Shown here: in pieces, positions 61,658-64,000 of the stretch | Position numbering within the stretch: the stretch's first letter is position 1 | How the letters are laid out: each line of letters starts with the position of its first letter | Assembly (NCBI RefSeq): GCF_900089585.1 | Contig: NZ_FLRH01000003.1 | Coordinates: forward strand, 1,039,001-1,103,000 | Source: Micromonospora sediminicola | GTDB lineage: Bacteria; Actinomycetota; Actinomycetes; Mycobacteriales; Micromonosporaceae | Reading direction: 5' to 3' | DNA: 64,000 nucleotides | The notes under the pieces: model-generated | What the model was told of the DNA's origin: nothing | The model's database searches: none | What the model saw: the letters and a program-made list of their open reading frames with translations, nothing else | Position numbers and translations under genes: made by a program

Positions 61658-62410
61658 GTGACGGAGCAGCAGCGGGTCGCCGTGGTCAGCGGGGGTGGGA
61701 CCGGGATCGGGGCCGCCGTCGCGCGCGGGCTCGTCGAGGAGGGGTTCGACGTGCTCGTGGTGGGACGGCGGGGGGACGTGCTCGACGCCGCCGCCCGGCG
61801 GATCTCCGAGGAGTGCGGCCGGGCCGGCGCGGTGCGCGCGGTCGCCGCCGACCTGACCGATCCGGCCCAGCTCGCGGCCGTCGTCGACGCGGTCGGCGGG
61901 CGGACCGTGGACGCGGTGGTCAACAACGCCGGGGGCTATCTCGGCGGGCCGACCGGAACCCTCGACGAGGTGGCCGCCTGGTGGCGCGCGAACCTGGACG
62001 CCAACGTGCTCACCGCCGTCCTGCTGACCGAGGCGCTGCGGCCCGCCCTGCGTCGTCCCGGCGGCCGGGTGGTCCTGCTCAGCTCGATCGCCGCCCAGCG
62101 TGGCGGCGGCGGGCCGTACTCGGCGGCCAAGGCGGCGCTGCACGGCTGGGCGTACGACCTGGCCGCACAGCTCGGACCGGAACAGATCACGGTCAACGTG
62201 GTCAGCCCCGGCTACGTCGCGGAGACCGAGTTCTTCGGCGACCGGATGACGCCGGAGGGCCACGCCAAGCGGGTGGCCGCCACCCTCGTCGGCCGGGCCG
62301 GGACGCCAGACGACATCGCCGCCGCCGTGCGCTATCTCGTCGGTCCGTCGGCCGGCTACGTCACCGGTCAGGTCCTGGGCGTCAACGGCGGCTCCGTCCT
62401 CGGCCGCTGA
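61658..62410 (+). CDS. Short-chain dehydrogenase/reductase
   Basis: 250-aa SDR: VAVVSGGGTGIGAAVARGL, DAVVNNAGGYLGG, catalytic VVLLSSIAAQRGGGGPYSAAKAALHGW (Ser, Tyr and Lys of YxxxK), NVVSPGYVAETEFFGD and SAGYVTGQVLGVNGGSVL. Typical FabG-like length. GTG 61658 with GGAGGAAAC just upstream. Substrate unknown; a terminator follows. Confidence 0.92.
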   Translation: MTEQQRVAVVSGGGTGIGAAVARGLVEEGFDVLVVGRRGDVLDAAARRISEECGRAGAVRAVAADLTDPAQLAAVVDAVGGRTVDAVVNNAGGYLGGPTGTLDEVAAWWRANLDANVLTAVLLTEALRPALRRPGGRVVLLSSIAAQRGGGGPYSAAKAALHGWAYDLAAQLGPEQITVNVVSPGYVAETEFFGDRMTPEGHAKRVAATLVGRAGTPDDIAAAVRYLVGPSAGYVTGQVLGVNGGSVLGR

Positions 62411-62418
62411 ACACGACG

Positions 62419-62452
62419 ACGGGCGGCGGCCCCCCGTGTGGCCGCCGCCCGT
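62419..62452. terminator. Hairpin terminator between convergent genes
   Basis: Arms ACGGGCGGCGGCC and GGCCGCCGCCCGT with an eight-base loop, between the SDR stop and the lipoprotein stop. Confidence 0.8.
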
Positions 62453-62468
62453 TCCCGTGCGTCGTGGA

Positions 62469-63290
62469 TCAGCCGTTGAGCATCTCGTACGCCGAGGCCG
62501 TGGCCTTCTGCGCGCCGGCCGGCGGGGCCAGCTCCGGCGCCTTGCCGAAGTCGTAGTACTTCGTGACCAGCTTCATCGCCTTGTGCTTGCCGGCCGCCGG
62601 CACGTCCAGGGTGAACGTGGTCAGGTTGCCGTCCGGGCCGACCACGGCGGTGAACGGCACCTTCCGGCCCGCCGCACCCAGCGCGGTCAGGTCCAACCCG
62701 TCGAACGTGCTCTTCACGTCCTCGTTGTCGGCCAGGTCGGCCAGCCCGGTGTACGTGCCGTCGCCCTTGTCCTCGACCGTCTCCGCGGTGCGGATGATCG
62801 CGGCGGTGTTGCCCGGGTCGGTGCCCTCGTAGCTGGGGGCGTTCTCGCCGTCCGCCAGCTTCTCGCGCTCCATCTTCATCCAGGTCTTGGGCAGCTTGAG
62901 CGCGTCGTGCAGGCCGGGCAGGCCGGTCAGCTTGACCCGCATCCACAGGTCCTCGTCGAGCACCCGGAACGTCATGTCCATGGTGAACTTCGGGTCGTCG
63001 TTCTGCTGCTTCATGCCGAGTTCCATGCCCTTGGCGGCCGGGTCCACCACGCCGGTGAACCGGTCGGTGCCGTCCTGGGTGGAGAACCGGAAGCGGGGGT
63101 CCTGCTCGGTCGGCACGGCGGCCAGCAGGGCGGCCTTCGGGTCGGCCGACGGCGCCGGTGCGGCGCCGGCGCCCTCGGGGGCGTTCCCGGTGCTGCCGCA
63201 CCCCGCGGCGAGTGCGGTGGTGGCCAGCACGGCGGCCGCGCGGAGCACGATCCGCCGGGCGGTGGCGGCGGTGCCGTTTCGCTGCGTCAT
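62469..63290 (-). CDS. LolA/LppX-like lipoprotein
   Basis: 273-aa lipoprotein: signal and lipobox LRAAAVLATTALAAGC; a Pro/Ala linker (APEGAGAAPAPSADP); then a beta-rich domain (FTMDMTFRVLDEDLWMRVKL, KVPFTAVVGPDGNLTTFTLD) like LppX/LprG or DUF-type actinobacterial lipoproteins. No enzymatic motif. A lipid-carrier or signalling role is possible. ATG 63290 is followed by basic residues typical of signal peptides. Confidence 0.78.
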   Translation of the reverse strand: MTQRNGTAATARRIVLRAAAVLATTALAAGCGSTGNAPEGAGAAPAPSADPKAALLAAVPTEQDPRFRFSTQDGTDRFTGVVDPAAKGMELGMKQQNDDPKFTMDMTFRVLDEDLWMRVKLTGLPGLHDALKLPKTWMKMEREKLADGENAPSYEGTDPGNTAAIIRTAETVEDKGDGTYTGLADLADNEDVKSTFDGLDLTALGAAGRKVPFTAVVGPDGNLTTFTLDVPAAGKHKAMKLVTKYYDFGKAPELAPPAGAQKATASAYEMLNG

Positions 63291-63432
63291 CTCGTTCGAC
63301 TCACTTTCCCAGGTGGTTGTTGCCGGGGAAGCATCGCAGGCAGCGACGGCCGCTCCGCTGCCGATATGCTGCCGTCCGACTGCCGTCGGCCGCGGCGGGC
63401 GACGGCTGGGGGGTACGGGGGCGGGAACTCGC

Positions 63433-64000
63433 ATGTCAGAGGCGCTGCGCTTCGAGCTTCTCGGCCCGCAGCGGGCCTGGTACGCCGACCGTCCGATCGA
63501 TCTCGGCCCGGCCAAGCAGCGGGCCGTGCTGGCCGTGCTGCTGCTCGCCGCCGGGCGTCCGGTCCCCACCGGGCAGATCGTCGAGGCGGTCTGGCCGGAG
63601 GAAGCGCCGGTGAACGGCCCGAACGTGGTGCAGAAGCACGTGGCCGGGCTGCGCCGGGTGCTGGAGCCGGACCGGTCGCCGCGCACACCCGCCCGGGTGC
63701 TCACCCTCACCGACGCCGGCTACCTGCTGCGGGTCGCGCCGGAGACGGTGGACGCGGTGCGCTTCGAGCGCGGCGTGCAGCGCGCCCGGCAGGCGCAGTC
63801 GGCGGGGCGCGCCGCGGACGCGCTGGACGAGGTGACCGCCGCGTTGGAGCTGTGGCAGGGCGAGCCGTTCACCGGGTTCACCGGCCCCTGGTTCGACGCG
63901 GCCCGGCACCGGCTGGTGGAGCTGCGGGCCGTCGCCCTGGAGACGCGTACCGAGCTGGAGCTGGCCGCGGGCCGGCACGGGGAGGTGGTCGGCCGGCTGG
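63433..64000 (+). CDS. SARP/BTAD-type transcriptional regulator, 5' part
   Basis: Truncated at the window end. N-terminal OmpR-like winged helix (ALRFELLGPQRAWYADRPID, QRAVLAVLLLAAGRPVPTGQ, VVQKHVAGLRRVLE) followed by the BTAD helical domain (AVRFERGVQRARQAQSAGRA, ALELWQGEPFTGFTGPW, RTELELAAGRHGEVVGRL). SARP proteins activate secondary-metabolism or stress genes; longer AfsR-like relatives carry an ATPase part that would lie outside. ATG 63433 has GGGAAC upstream. Confidence 0.88.
   Translation, partial: MSEALRFELLGPQRAWYADRPIDLGPAKQRAVLAVLLLAAGRPVPTGQIVEAVWPEEAPVNGPNVVQKHVAGLRRVLEPDRSPRTPARVLTLTDAGYLLRVAPETVDAVRFERGVQRARQAQSAGRAADALDEVTAALELWQGEPFTGFTGPWFDAARHRLVELRAVALETRTELELAAGRHGEVVGRL

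Overview
The window is high-GC DNA (strong G/C at third codon positions, many GTG and TTG starts, translationally coupled genes overlapping by four bases) from a filamentous actinomycete. The gene content, the rex-hemACDB order and several short dispersed palindromes between genes fit the Micromonosporaceae, most likely Micromonospora; the genus is an inference, because no rRNA gene is present. No tRNA, rRNA, CRISPR array, phage or transposase gene was found.

Region by region: 1-1596 holds a NarL-type two-component pair (the regulator is cut by the window edge). 1849-7666 is a rex-hemA-hemC-hemD-hemB tetrapyrrole operon headed by a Rex operator that overlaps its promoter. 7667-8298 is a gene-free stretch with inverted repeats. 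8299-17981 holds secreted or envelope genes (ExeM/NucH-type nuclease, tandem GNAT, MltB-like transglycosylase, phospholipase A2), a small zinc-ribbon protein and a cyclase-domain/AfsR-like ATPase regulator. 18159-21592 has a GHL10-type glycosidase and an amino-acid permease. 21689-28542 is an arabinan-utilisation operon (GH51, binding protein, two permeases, GH43) with a divergent LacI repressor and operators between them. 28677-34962 holds a BON-methyltransferase fusion, a small DUF4177-like protein, an ABC-F ATPase, a ROK kinase, a TPR protein, an Smr-domain protein, a GNAT and a RibD-like reductase. 35049-36621 is a TetR/SDR divergent pair with two identical-type operators. 36642-44816 holds an M28 peptidase, then a coupled signalling set (receiver-SpoIIE phosphatase, CHASE3 kinase, stand-alone receiver, inositol-phosphatase-like gene) and a secreted coiled-coil peptidase-like protein. 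44853-51386 has a membrane spermidine-synthase-like protein, a Ser/Thr kinase with a CBM2-like ectodomain, KtrAB potassium uptake and a secreted GDPD. 51387-52134 is gene-free with minisatellites and repeats. 52135-56577 holds GntR and DivIVA-like small genes, a hypothetical and a large VWA/SpaA-repeat LPVTG surface protein. 56870-61552 is a branched-chain amino-acid ABC transporter (liv) operon. 61658-64000 ends with an SDR, a lipoprotein and a truncated SARP regulator.

The clearest regulatory logic visible in sequence: Rex (NADH/NAD+ sensing) on haem synthesis; LacI on arabinan uptake and breakdown; TetR on its own divergent SDR. The least expected items are a canonical slippery heptamer at the end of the kinase gene that would extend its Lys/Gly-rich extracellular tail, a CBM2-like domain on a kinase that lacks the usual aromatic ligand platform, a two-locus inverted-repeat (MITE-like) element, and a 17-bp minisatellite. 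Most starts were chosen by Shine-Dalgarno spacing and signal peptides and are inferences.
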